This document shows positions 23,731 to 37,500 of a stretch of 64,000 nt of DNA, piece after piece (positions within the stretch are counted from its first letter, which is position 1; each line of letters opens with the position of its first letter). Below the pieces are notes generated by a model that saw nothing but the letters and a program-made list of their open reading frames with translations, did not search any database and was not told the origin of the DNA. The DNA comes from Liquidambar formosana (lineage: Eukaryota > Streptophyta > Magnoliopsida > Saxifragales > Altingiaceae). The stretch is from the NCBI GenBank assembly GCA_039720395.1, contig CM077821.1, positions 41,724,792 through 41,788,791 of the forward strand, written 5' to 3'. Position numbers and translations under genes: made by a program.

Positions 23731-24940
23731 ACATTATCCCCAATATTTGTTAGCCATTACCAACTGGCATCGGACACATTCCCGACCACTTTTACACACT
23801 ATCCCCAATATTTGTTAGCAATCCCCAACTGGCATTGTGGATGCTATTTTATTTTATTTTATATTATTATTCTGTAATACTTCACCATCCATTTTCATAT
23901 CCTTTATTTTTGAATGTAAAGGAGGGATCAATGCTAAGGCAATAGTTATCCAATATAAAAATTGATGGACCATAGGTATGATAAACCAAAAAAAAGGGAA
24001 GAAAAAAATTTCGGGGATGCTTTTTTTTCGGATGCTTTACTATCCACTTTTATTTGTGTTTATTTGTCATGAGAAATAAGAGACTACAATAAATGTAGGC
24101 TGGCGTTATTGCCAGAGAAGAAAATGATGTATCCACGGCACTTCCAATTTTTATATAATGAATGTACCAAATTACCCTTTTAAATGAAAACATTTTTGAA
24201 GTGGCAAAAAAAAAAAAAAAACGCCATCGTCTTCCTGGCCATCTCCACCTCTGATCAACATCTCCCCCTCAACATTCCACTGGACCATTGCATTTCATCT
24301 CCTCTTCCCTTTGATCTTGCTCCGCAGCTTTCTCTCTAACTCCTATTTTCCTTTCTCAGCTTTAGTGCTTCAGAAGCTCATCAATGCCTACCATCGACTT
24401 CTTTGTGTCCATTCATTCCAAGCCTACCATCAACCAAAATTACAACACCTCCCATCATAGGTTTTTGAAAATTTTCTATCTTTAAAAATCCCCCCCCCCC
24501 TCCTGCCGAGCGCCCCCCATATCAAAAGTCAAACCACGCATAATTAGGTATATGGATCGCCCTTCTCAAGGTGTTGAGAAGTCTTTCATTTGGGCAATTG
24601 TGTCATAGGGGTTTACTGAAGACGAGGGGGGGGGGGTATGAGAAGGCACAGGAGAAATATATCTTCGGATCTAAGCATTAACTTTAATCTTCTACAAATG
24701 TATATAAGGAGCTTTTCCTTCAAGGGTAATTTGGTCTATTGATTATATAAAAACTGAAAGAACCATGGATGCATCATTTTGTTCTCTGGCAATAACGCTA
24801 GCCTAAATGTAATATAAGAGTAAATTTAAATAAAACCAATGACGTATTAGGAGATAATAACATAGACCCGAAAAGTTGATGACATGTCGAGAATGTGTCA
24901 GATGCAATTAAGGGTGACTCACAAATATTGGGGATAGTGT
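23731..24940. mobile_element. Long inverted-repeat (foldback/MITE-like) element
   Basis: The outer arms pair: ttatccccaatatttgttag... at 23734 is matched in reverse complement at 24880-24938, including the gacacattc segment. Inner arms pair more closely: 24098-24180 (ggctggcgttattgccagag...) with 24720-24803, about 80 bp. The left arm has an internal duplication (23734 and about 23800). The centre carries a C11 run (24490) and a G11 run (24626) in inverted orientation. No coding sequence is seen. The transcript would fold into a long hairpin. Terminal borders and target duplication are unclear. Confidence 0.7.
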
Positions 24941-25450
24941 TGAGGAAGACATGGTTAGTTATCCCCTAAAAAAAAATTGTTCAAAAATATTAGTGGGGCA
25001 TTTTGAAAATGTGAGTCTAATGTGAGTTATAAATTCAGATATTTTGGATTTAAAATCAATCAATCTCTCTTAACTAGCCACCAGTCAGAGTTATTAGTCT
25101 AAACGTTATACGACTTCATGGAGTGGTGGCTCCTAGTCTCGTGTGGAGAGGAGAGATTAGTTGGATTCTGATAGTTCAGACACTTCATTTGCCTGGAAAA
25201 AAAAATTTGATATTTAGAGCAAAATATGAAAATTTTTAGATCAAACACCTTTTTATAATTTTATATATATATAAAATGTGCATTTTTTTCATTAATTCTA
25301 AAACCATAATTCATTTTGCATTGATTTAGCCGTGAAATAAATTAAACCCGTGACCGACCTAAGTAGTAGAACTAGAAACTAGTGGTTTAGGCCTGCCTTG
25401 GGGTTGCCGACTCCCCTATCCCCTGCTTCAAGCTGCGACATATAACAACG

Positions 25451-25481
25451 GACGTTAACGTCAAGCCTGACGGCGTCAGGC
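25451..25481. promoter_or_regulatory. Paired palindromes upstream of the DONSON-like gene
   Basis: GACGTTAACGTC (25451-25462) is a perfect palindrome. GCCTGACGGCGTCAGGC (25465-25481) is an inverted repeat around one central base. Both hold TGACG/ACGT-like cores and lie about 100 bp before the pyrimidine-rich putative leader (25560-25620). Promoter function is inferred from position. Confidence 0.4.
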
Positions 25482-25559
25482 ATAAGCTGTACAGGGAGGG
25501 AAATGAAATTGTTCAAAACAAAAACCAAAGCATTCATCTTTACCGCATCTCCACTTCCA

Positions 25560-28500
25560 CACCTTCTCTCGATCCTGCTTCTCTCCCTCTCTCTCTCTCT
25601 CTGTCTCTCTCTCTAAAGTTATTCGTCACATTTGCCCTAAAAATCCCAATTAGGGCAAAACCGATACGAAGCTGATACAATGTCAAGGCTGAGGGGAGAT
25701 TAGGGCTCCAGGATTTTCCTGGAAAATTTTCCTCACACAGGTTAGTTATTCTTATTTTTGGTCGTTCGAGTATATGAATCTGCCTTTCGACGAACTTGTT
25801 TAGAGTTTAGGTTTCACGATTATATATTTATATGTTGCAGTAGCACGATCTGCTTTCACGGTCTGTTTAGTTCCCGAAAATTTCTTCTCCCTTGCAAAAT
25901 GAGGTGAATCCAACAGTGGATGTTTTCGATCGAAAATGTATAAACACTTCACTGAATGAATTGCACAAACTTTAGCATCGCAAAATATACGCGGTTGGTT
26001 TAGGATGAGAGTGCTGGAAAGTTGGAGTTCTATGAGTGCTTTGAAAAGCATTATAGCTGCAGAAGATAAAGCTGTATGATGTATATACATTTTTCAATTT
26101 TTTTTTTTTGAACTTTCATTTTTGATGCGTGTTTCTCATGAATAAGAGATTGCAGCGACTATTGGGAGAGAATTAATTGTATAGGAGTTGGACTATATGA
26201 TGGCTAAGGTTGCTGCGCCTGGTTCTTTATCTTCCAATTCTCTTCATTTTGGCGGAGGTGCGGTTAAGGTCGGCGCTGGAGTTAAAAGAAAGACGCCATC
26301 AGAGTTGAGAGTAAGTTTCCGAATTCATGCCCTAGTTCTGTTGCAGCTTTTGGTTAGTGCTCTGACAAATTTGTGTTCAGTTAATATTTAATATTTATTT
26401 CTGGGCAAACGTTTATCCATGTATTATAATGTTGGTAGGGATTGGAATATGATAAAATGAAACTGAAACCATTGGGTTTTATTACCATGACCTCCCATCT
26501 ACTATTTGTGGTATAGTAATTGGAGAAACTTCCCTCACAAGAAGGACGGTAACTAATTGAGTATCTGCATCAACCTTATTATCATTTTGAAGGTTTATCA
26601 TTATAGTTTCCTCTTTATTAAACTCCCACCAGTTAATCCTACTTTCAGAGTTACCAATGTTTGGTCTGAAGTTGAAGTTCAGAGCATACAAGTCACACAG
26701 TCTAATTCTGGATGGTGAGCTTTTATATGCCCATAAACCTTTATGGATCAATTTCACTTCCATAGTTATAGATATTTAAAGTTCAAACTCTGGTTCCCAT
26801 TTGCTTCATTTGCCATTGTTGTTGAGGTATGATGCTTCACCTCGAGTATCAGAACATTTAGTGCCATCTGCCATGTATGAATGGAGCATTTATATAGTGT
26901 TTGCTACTAGGTTCAATCCAGATTGAAGCAAATGAAATGCGATCATTGAACAAATAAATGGATGGGAATCTGGCATCCTCAATTTATTTTTCCCAATTTG
27001 TGACTTATAATAATCTGGTATCATCAAGCAAGCTACCTATCCTGTTTTCATTCCTGTCATCCATATGCATATCCATTTTCTGTGATGCACTGCATATTCT
27101 GATTGCTAACTTTGTATCTCATGTAAAATGAAACATATATTATAGTTAAACCTTATACAAATTTAAATTTGGTGTTCATGAGAGACAATTCTAACTGCAT
27201 TTACTTGCAGAGTACCTTTTAAGAATCTTTCCATGTGTCCACTTACAGATTTTATGGAGCAAAAAGTTCTTAATGTTCATGTGTATATGACAGGGAGAAC
27301 AGTTGAAGAGAAGGAATGTTGTAGAGCTTGTAGATGAATCTCCAGCACCCTCGCTTGAGCCTATAAAGTAAGCTTTGTCCTATTTCTATTTTGATTACTA
27401 ATTTCTTTAGTTTATACTTCATTGACAACCTTTTTTTTCCTTATCTATTAGGAACTCTGGTGGGATGACTCATGGGCTTAAGAAACTAGATTCATTGAAG
27501 AATCCAAAATACATAGACACCCGTATGGATGAAGTATTTCCTGTCAGGAAATCCAGGTTAAGGATGTTTTCTGGAAAGGAGAATACCAAGGTTCAATGTT
27601 GTGTCTTATTTTATATTATTATTGTTATTTTTTGGTGAATGATCAATTGATTCATTTAAGACAAGCCTTGAATGTGGCTTGTAGTCGATGCCATTAACCT
27701 AAATATATATTCAATATATTGTTATTGCAAGCAGGAAAGTATCTCAATGGAGCAAACTGGTAGCCTGAACAATCTCTCTATTCCTTCAAACTTAGCTGCC
27801 AAGAGCCAACCACCACTTTCATGGTATGCCTTTAGAGAATAGTGTAACTACTTTATAACTAAAAGGCTGTGTCCTTATTTCTTATTATCACCTTTTGTTC
27901 TCCTGGCAGTCCGGAGAATTCTGTGGCTTCAGGTGCAGTTGCCAAAGATGGTACAACCCAAGCTTGTCAAATGGCTGAAAAATGTGGTCAAAATACATTT
28001 CGTAATGTTGCTGAGCTTTCATTGGGTAGTGATAGATTTTCTGGCCTGGCAACTGTTGATATGGTATTCTTTGTTAGAATATTGCTTTTCTTATTACTTG
28101 AACAATATCTCTTTATCTTTATCTTTTTTCTTAAAGGAACTACTTAATTTTATAGGATAAAGCATTAAAAGGACTGGTTGCCCATGAACCACCTGTGGGC
28201 CCCGCCTTTTCCTGTTTACCTGGCGATTCTTCTGAAAGATTTGGCAATCTTGCATCGACCAATTTAGGCAATTTCTGCTCTGAATACACTATTCCTGGCC
28301 AAAAGACTCCTCTGGATTTTACATTGAAAACTAATATGCGGGTGGTGTCCTCTTCCTCGGTGAATTGGTGAGAGTATTGTTATCTTTAATGCTGTTATTT
28401 CTCTTCATAGTTTAATCTGTTATATAACAAGCACCTTAGATAAATCTTTGTGCTTTTGGGTGATATAGATCTGAGTCATATTTGCTAATAATATTTTTCT

Positions 28501-31500
28501 CAAATGTTTGTGGCTGGATGTGATTAGATGCTTGCCATTGATGTATAATGTAGACTAATAGCTTAATAACTCCATACAGTTTGGTGTTTATATATGGCCT
28601 TGGTGGTTTTGATGGCTGCTGTAGATACATGTATGCACTTACATATTTATGGATGGATAGGCAAAGATGATGCTCGGGTTTTATCATTCCTAGTAAATAG
28701 TGTCCTTTAGCACCTTTCTTATCTCTTCATGTAATCATATACATTTTTACTGGACAATGTGTTCCAAATTCTGGATGCCTGTATAATTTTCAGAGTTGGT
28801 TGGTTGTACCATTACCGTATTCTTTATTGTTAACTAAGACGCTTTATTAAATTAGGTGTAAAACAGTGTAAGGATGGAAGGACGATGGTTTTGTTGGGAA
28901 AACTTTAGACAAATAGGAAAATTTTCATCTAGATTTTAATTCATTTAACCTTAAGGTTTTGTCTAATTACTGCAAATAATTTTTTTATTTACAGATTGCG
29001 ACAATTTTTTTTTTTTGGATATGAGGAACCGCTTATGGGTAAACCCCTGGTCCATGCAAGACCCTGTCTAATTTTCAGATTGCAACAATCGTTTTTTTTT
29101 TTTTTGGATACGAGGAACCTGTTATGGGTAAAGCCATGGTCCATGCAAGACCTTGCAACCCACATGAATTGGTTAACCCAAGGCCCATGAGAACCATGGA
29201 ACCTTGTATAGGTGGCCTCAAAGCACTGCAAGAGTTGAACTTAGGACCTATGCTTCCTCACATGTGGTCCCTTGCCAACTAAGCTACCTCTTGTCCCTTT
29301 GGGTGTGTTTGGTATGCGGGAATAGACGTGCAGGAATGGGAATCCTATTCCCATTCCAATTGATTCCTATGTTTGGTTAACTAATTGACATGGGGATTAA
29401 ATCTGGGAATGGAGTTTATGTAGGAATGAAATACCCAAGTTTGTGGGAATCTCAAACCCACATTAAACGTGGGTTTCTGATTACCATACCTAAGGAATAG
29501 GTTTCAAAATAGAAAAAATTCCCAAATATACCCACGATCATTCCCGCGAAAGGAGTATCCATCTAGCACGTCTTCCACAACAATACATCAATCAAGCTTC
29601 ATCCAAAAGCTGCTTTCTTCAATAAAATTCCTATTATCATCTTCTTATAAAAAAAAAAAAAAAGCTAGACTTCCCCTCTACCCATCAAGTTTAGAGTATA
29701 GAAAATAATATCATAACAGTAATTATAACAATAGAAATAAATAATAATGGAAATTGGTATTGCATGAGGTGGGCATTTTTTAATTATTATTTTAGAAGTT
29801 GATTGCGCTTTAGAACCAAAAAACAATAAAAATTGGAAGTTAAATCAACATCAATCAAGTATTGTAGGGAGGGGTTTTTTTGGAAAATTAAATTGAATAT
29901 GATTCCATACCTATATTAAATTGGTTTCACCAAACACTGGAATGGGAATGAAAATTTGATTCCCACGTAAAATTTGGTGCATCCAAACGCTGGTAAGGTA
30001 ATGGGTATGGATATCCTAAGAATGGGAATCTAACTCCCAGGAATGTTATGCCCATTCCCGCAAACCAAACGCACCCTTTGGGGTTCAGATTGCAACAATT
30101 TTAATTATGTTAGAGTTTATTTACTTTATTTCATTTGTCATTACCATCTATATATCTTCCACTATTAGGTTATCTTACTCCTAGGAGCACAAAGCAGGAG
30201 TGGGGGGTAGAAGCAGATTTGGGTGCAGGAGTGTGTAAAAAGCTTTTAAACATATATAATGGTGATTATATATTATGGTGAAGTTGAACTACCACTGAAA
30301 ATTTTGTGGAAAACTTATCTAGAATCTACGTTATAAATGGAGAAGAATTGTTAAAGTTTCTGTGAAGAAGCATATGATAGCTTTTTGTCTTAGTTAAAAA
30401 AACTGGACAAGAGATTCGTCATTAATTTGTTTACTACAATCTCATGATATTTGTCAATTATAATTTTTTTTTTCTCAGACTTGTTAATTTCTCCAAAGAT
30501 GAAATTTGAGTTTCTTTAGAACTTGACTTTGCCTTTATCTGTTTTAAGGGTTTTATCACAATACAATCTCATTTTTGTCATAAGAGTATTTATACCAGGG
30601 TTACAACCACACCAAAATCCTAGCCCTTGAATGCTCTTATAATCTTTTACTCTTAGCCCTTCAACTCATTTAAAAATTCACATGCTAATGCACCTACTGC
30701 ATGGACTTGCGTGATTTCAATAGTATGCTAATAGATATTTCACTTTGTTAAGGTTAGTTTATTTCGTTGGGGGTGCTATATTGAGTTGATGACTTACTTA
30801 TATCTTGTTTGAATTTTTAGGTTTCATAGGTTTATCACGAGTGGTACTATGACTCAGTTTTCTTTTCAAAATGGTTGTTCTGGGGATCAAAATCTTAGCT
30901 GCTTGTCAGGGCCCAGTTCCGCTAGTCAAGTCCTGAATTCTAAGGCTTTACATTCATGGGTGTACCCACAATCTTCTCTACCAGCTTCTGTCATATCGGC
31001 GTTGACTTTATCTGCAACAGCAGGAGGTTAGTTAATGCAAAAATTTTAGTTAATACAATGTTGAGTTCTTTCACCCATTTTCATACCTATGAGTTCTCTT
31101 GTTATTCAGTGGAAATGGATTTCTTAAGCAAACGTCAGCTGGCATGGGAGGATTCATTTCGGAGTCTGTACTACATGCTTCGAAAGAATATTTGTAACAT
31201 CTTTTATGGTAATCTCCTTTAGCTATAGATTTATGGAATACCCTTTTTAAAATCAGATTATGACTGATGAATCAGCCTTTGTTGTGTATCACAAGACATT
31301 TTGTGAATCCCTTTTAGCCATTCAGCTTTATCATGTGTGATAATCCTTCTAGCTTTGTTATATTTTATCCTTTTGAATTTGCCTAACACATTTTCAAAAC
31401 TCATAATACAATACAGTAAGAAATAGTGAGCATGCAACAAATGTAGCATGTCAGCAGAATACATACTGGTGATAATTAATAATTTACAGTGCAAATGTAT

Positions 31501-34500
31501 GATTTATTCCTCTATACCCCACAGAGTTCTTTGAGAGTCAGAAATCATCATACTTGTCCTGATTGGGTTGGTGCCCCAATTTAGTTATTCCATAGGGTTA
31601 TGAAATTGTGAAAGGTTCACAATGTCATGAGCTCCATATACTCCTGAATGTCTGTACTCACCTCCTCCAGTGCTCATCATTATGTGTAATGGTAAATACT
31701 GCAAATAGCAGCATGTTCACTATTATAGCAATGGTAAATGCTGAGAATGGCATGTTATCCTTTTTAGACTGCATCTCACCTGCGGTCATATACATGGGAT
31801 GCTCATATCTTGTTCATATGGGTATCCAGTGGCTTTGTTAAATCCATCTTTGTATGGTTGTTTGTGGGTATATTTGATTAAATTCATTAAATGATAGCTT
31901 TTTCAAGTCCACTTTATTCAACGATTTTTTTTTTTTTGGGGGTGTGATTTTTCTATCCCAAAAAATATTTCTACTATGCATGTACTATTATGTATTACAG
32001 GTGTGTGGTATGCATCATGTTGTGTGCCTTATTATGTACTGTACAACAGCAAGACGCAGCATATTGTGTTGCGTGAGGAATACATCTTATTTTGCACTTG
32101 GAATGCATCATGTTTTAATATCTTATAGATGGTATAGTGTATCCTAAGATAGTAAGATACTAATATATAGGATGGTGATTATCTGAGTGCCTAATCCCTG
32201 GATGCATGTTGTAGCCTTGTAGGCTTTTGCTCACTACCATCTCTTGCCTAGGCAATGTAGTGGAATCGTGCAGGATTTGTCTTGGTGGAGTGTTGTTCAC
32301 AGTAATGACAGCGGATCTTTGTCTTATTGTATAAAAGTTCTAAATCAACATGTAGAGAAGTTTGCGGTCATTTTGTTTTATGATTATCTTGCAGGGTGCC
32401 ATCCCTTGTTCTGGTTGTAATACATGTGGATTAAGTGACCCACCCTTGGGTAGCCCAGTTGGTAAGGGCGAACTTCTGATTGTGTGGTTAGATGCATGGT
32501 CACGGGTTTGATTCCCCACTAGGACAACCCAAGATATAAGTGGGGGACCGTGGCGGTTGGTTGCTGCTCTAGTCTCCCCTGGGGTTTATGTTCCATGGGT
32601 GGGTCCAAAGGGCCTTGTTGTGGGATTGTTCCCTCGTTATTATATAAATAATAATAATTAAAAAAAACATGTGGATTAAGTGTGTTATGTTTATTTTTAG
32701 AGTTTGTTCCTCTTACCCATTTTCTTCTACCGGTTTGATTTCTTTTAATTGTAATGCTTCATATATGATATTCTTTTTTAATTGGAAATTTTTGTAGTGT
32801 GCACTTCACAGTTTGTGGTTTTGTTCACTGGTTGTGATGAATTGGGGAAAGCCAAACGCTTGTGCAATGCTTATATCTCACAGTCAACGAGAGGTTTAAG
32901 GTCATTGTTGAGTGAGCATGTAAGATTTATCCCTTCACTTTCTAAGCTTCTTCTCACGTTTTATTACTTAGGTTGACAACTATTTCCCTATTTGTTTAAT
33001 CGTCTGCATTGAAGTTTGTTCTGGTAATGCTATATGCTATATATACAACGTGTATAGGAAGTTTATCTCTTACTTTTGTTGATTCCTGTTTTTGGATGTG
33101 TCTTCTATAAGAAAAAAGGTCAGTCTAGAATATAAATGCCTCTTTCACATCCCTGAACATGGACTTTGTCTTCTGGTTGCTTGAATATAAGTTTATCTTT
33201 TTCAGTAAATAATATTTTTGTGTTGCTGTTAGAATTAAGTGAGGTAGTGGGATTGTTTAAGCTCTGACTTGCCAAAAATGAGAGCATGGTTGATGTTTTC
33301 CGTGTGTTGGACAGAAGTGGAGGACTGTTCCACCTTTTTTTCCTTAAAGCAGGAAATAGTGGCTGGTCCTAAATGCCTAAATGTTTGGTTTGTAATGGCA
33401 TAGAACGAAAGATGGGGGATTTTCCATTTTCAGTGTAGTTTCTCCTTGTGTCGTATACTAATAAATGTGGTTTGCCTATGAATGTAATTTGTCTTGTGTT
33501 TCTCATGTAATTCTTTCCAGGAAGTCATGAACTTTCTTGTCTCATGAAATCACTGCTTAAAGTGATTATTGTTGTGATTTTTACTAGAGCTAAACTGTTG
33601 TACTTGGACAAATCTCTTTGCAGGATTTGATACATACATTTATAGCATTTTTGATATACTATTGTTAATGACTTCCAGCTTTTTTTTTTTTTCTTTTATA
33701 ATTTATGATACTAGGATGTTTGCTTCTCTATGCCTCTATGCCGTTCAAAGGTAGAGCAAGTTACAATGGAAGACTTGGTTGAGCTCTCAGAGATTGAGAA
33801 ACACAATTTGGGCCAGGTTTAACTCTATGCTCATCATATTTCAGCAGTTTGTCATCATTTTTCTTAGCTGAACTCAGGCTGTGGGAGGAGCATGATACAC
33901 TTTTCACTGCCTGTATGGGACATCCATGGTGGTTGAGACCATTCACTCTATAATTGTCTATGTTGGACTTTATAAATTATCCTATATATGAAAATTTTGT
34001 CCAGTACTGGAAAAAATATAAGATGTAGTCTTAAAGAGTTCCATATTTTATGTCATGTCATTTTCTTATCATTCTAATATTTGACCAACAAGATCTTGGT
34101 GGGAGATAGGGAAAGCATATATGCCAACTCTTTTGGATGTATCATGCATATAGAATTGGCAGGACCATCCTATCAGTTAGTTGGAGTATCCCTGCATAAA
34201 TATTTATTGGATTATAAGGGTACCTGCTGCGTTTTGAGTTGTTTCTTGCGCGTTATTATTAATTTGTTCTTTCCACTTATATTAATGCAGACTCGACGTC
34301 TGGGTTCCATGTCTGATGTGGATAACAGCCCACAATCTTTGCTGGCCTTTAATGGAAATGAGAATGTACATGGGTTATATGATTTTCTATTAAATTATAG
34401 GTAAGGACATGGTTAATATGTCAGTAAGAACACAGACATACACATTGTAGTTAGATCTATTTTGCTTACAGATACCCTATGATCAAGATAAACCTGTCAA

Positions 34501-37500
34501 TGTTTATATTTGATCTCTTTGATCTTGTTATTGGCTCTCACTTCCCTTTATTATGGTTGTCTTCAGATCTTTCTTAACCTCTTTGACTAGCGTGGATGTT
34601 CCTCTATTGTATTCACCGGTGCCATTTCAAAATGCTTCTCTTTCTGCTCCAGAGGTGGGTCTCAGTATGAATTGTTGGTAAAAGAGTATTAGAGTAATAT
34701 TCCTCTTTCTGACTTTCTCCTCTACACTGAAAAAAGTGAATATTTTGAAATATCAGTTGGCAATTATGGTTAACTACTCTTTGATTTGACAAATTACTAC
34801 TAATTTTCAGTAGTCGTGGAATTGATTAGGCATTTGGAACTTGTTTGCTTAGTTTGGTTTAAAACTAGATTGCTTAAGGGGATTAGCATTTTATTTCTTA
34901 ATCATAAATGTGGAAATCTAAGAACAGTTAAGAGTTTTTCAAACTGTCTCCTCTCTAAACTCATTCTCCTACAAGGGGCAGCTATTGCTTTGATGCTGAA
35001 GTCCAACATAAGGCTGTATACTAGGCCATTTCTCAAGCCCATTGCCTGATTGATTAGGAATAGCTAGCACTTTGTCAAATGAAATTCAAAATCCATAACC
35101 AAACATAAATGGAATTTTAAAATATGTGTTGCTCAATGATGAAGCTGTGAGGAACCTGCCAAAACTGTATGGCAACACCAGAGTTGCATAGCACCAGGAC
35201 TTCAGAAATTTAACCTGCAGCAGTGTCGTACCTGTCGTAACTTTGTAGCAACACTAGTTCTTGAGGTTCAATTTTTATAATTCAAAACTTTGCTTCCCAT
35301 CAGACTTCAACACTTCCAACCTTGCATTTAAAACTTCCAAGACATTGACTCTGCTTAATTTCTATTTTTTTTTTTTGGAAATTTTTTATGTGCACTACTT
35401 GTTGCTTTGTACCTGTTTGTTGGGTGGGGGGAAGAAGACAAACTTTAATTATCTTTACAATTTAGGTAAAAAGACCTTTTATTTTTAAGATATGATGACA
35501 AGAGAAGTAGAAAGTAGAAAACAGCAAGAGGATGAAGGACAGGGACCTTTTTATAATATCTTTGTTTTTTATGAAGCTTTTTATAATAACTTTATGTAAG
35601 TGACAGTGTGCTTCTATGGTTCGTCATGTGAGTGTCTATGCCCACAAGTGAAATTCCAATACAGATTTCACACCACAATAGACAACTACATAGTTGTACA
35701 AGGGTTTCTTTCTTCTTCTTCTTTTTTTTTTTTTTTTTATAAAAAAATTTTTAATTTATTTTTATTTTTTAAATATATATTTTAAACACACTGCATAAAC
35801 TATCATTGACAGATTTTTTGCCTTGTTCTTGGCACCCAAACTTACTACTTATGTAGATGTGTGTGCATGCATGCATGTTTGGATGCCTCCTATACGCCCG
35901 ATTTTGACCCTTGTTATTCAACCTCTCCTTGTATCTACATAAAAAACTAGGAGGTTCAATGTCTGTGCAAGTGCCCTTTTTATATAGCATAGCTTAATTT
36001 AAATCTATTGGTCTTCTTTTATGGCATTACTGGAGAGGAGAACATATAGAATTTGATGAATTCCATGGAATGGTCCTTTTTATACAGCCTAGAATAACGA
36101 GTGATTATGATGAAAACTTAATCCAGTCAATTGATTTAGTTGCTTATATTTCTTTGCTAATTCCTGTGGCATACATGCTTGAAGTTTCTCAGTAGTCCCC
36201 TTTTTTGCAGATTAAATGCAAGGAGTTGAAGAGAGTTGATCATATTGCATTTCCTCTTAAAGGAAACAATATGAAAGATGGTGAATCCAATGCAAGGTTC
36301 TTCTGCTGGTCTTTGCTATAGCATTGAAATCAAGGATGCATATCTTCCTCCGTGGATAATTTGTGGTATGTGCGCAATTATGGGCTCTGAAGAGAGGAGC
36401 TTTGAGGCCAGGTATGATAAATTATCTAACCATTCCTGCTAATTTTGTCACACTTAAATCATGTTAGCAACTAAACTTTTAGTAGGTGAAATATTAGTTT
36501 GTCTTTACACAGTTATTGAAAACCATTTTTCTTTGCCCAATTTTGCATTTGATACATTCAGAAAGTTTTAAGTGGAATGGATTGTCTAAAATGAGTCACA
36601 TTCTAAGTCATCCAATTAGGTTACATTTATACTGGCGTCTATTCGGGGTTATTTTACAACCATGGTGTGGCTTGTTGAGATGGTTATTCAAGGTTTTAAA
36701 CCTCAGATTCTGGCTGAATAAATTTCAATGATCAATGGGCCAACAATGCATATGAAGTTGACACTCCCTCTCACATGCAGGCCCATTCTGCACGTGTAGA
36801 GATAGACACACCACTGACAAACAAACAGACAAACTAATGGGGAATCAACGAATAGAGGAAACAAGACTCGAAACTTAGGAACTCCTGTCATCAAAGCTTT
36901 GATACCATGTTAGAGCACCAACTTAACCCCATAAACTTAGACTATTAGGAAATGGGCCAACAATGTATATCAAGCTAGAAGGAATGTTTGTGATAGATTA
37001 TTGAAATTCAAGGCGATGCATCCATGTTCTATTATCCATGTTATATTATCCTCATGCAGGAAATAAAATATTTTGTCATATAAATAAATGTAGGGGGCTC
37101 AAAATTCAGTGAGAAGTGGAGGAGTTTGGAGAAGGTTATGAATAGTAGAAATTAGGAAAAAGGAGGACAAATATTTCCCCACTTTATACTTGTTATTGTC
37201 AGGACGAAGGAATTAATGGCTGAAGAATTGAAAGACCGCTGTCTAACTTTTAGGACTCGTTTGTTTGGCCGGAATTTTTTTTTGGGGGGGGGGGGGGGAC
37301 AAAATGGCGGAATTTTTTTTTGGGGGGGGGGGGGGGACAAAATGTAATGGAAGGAGATTTCAATGGTGAGCGTGACGACTCACTATTGAAATCTCATCCC
37401 ATTCCATTCCGATTCCCCTCCATTCCAGTCAAACAAATGTGCCATTAGAGCATATGTAATTACTACTAGAGCACATCACTGAGCTTTATCTAGGTTGTAG

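Noticed and set aside
24490..24636. C- and G-runs as a CRISPR-like or regulatory array
   Set aside because: Only one pair, with no repeat-spacer pattern, and it lies in the centre of an inverted-repeat transposon.
26482..26763. 93-codon minus-strand frame
   Set aside because: It lies within a DONSON-like intron and has no recognisable domain.
32451..32515. Possible tRNA gene from matching A and B boxes
   Set aside because: Flanking 16-bp target duplications and a 3' A-run show it is a SINE; no cloverleaf stems were found.
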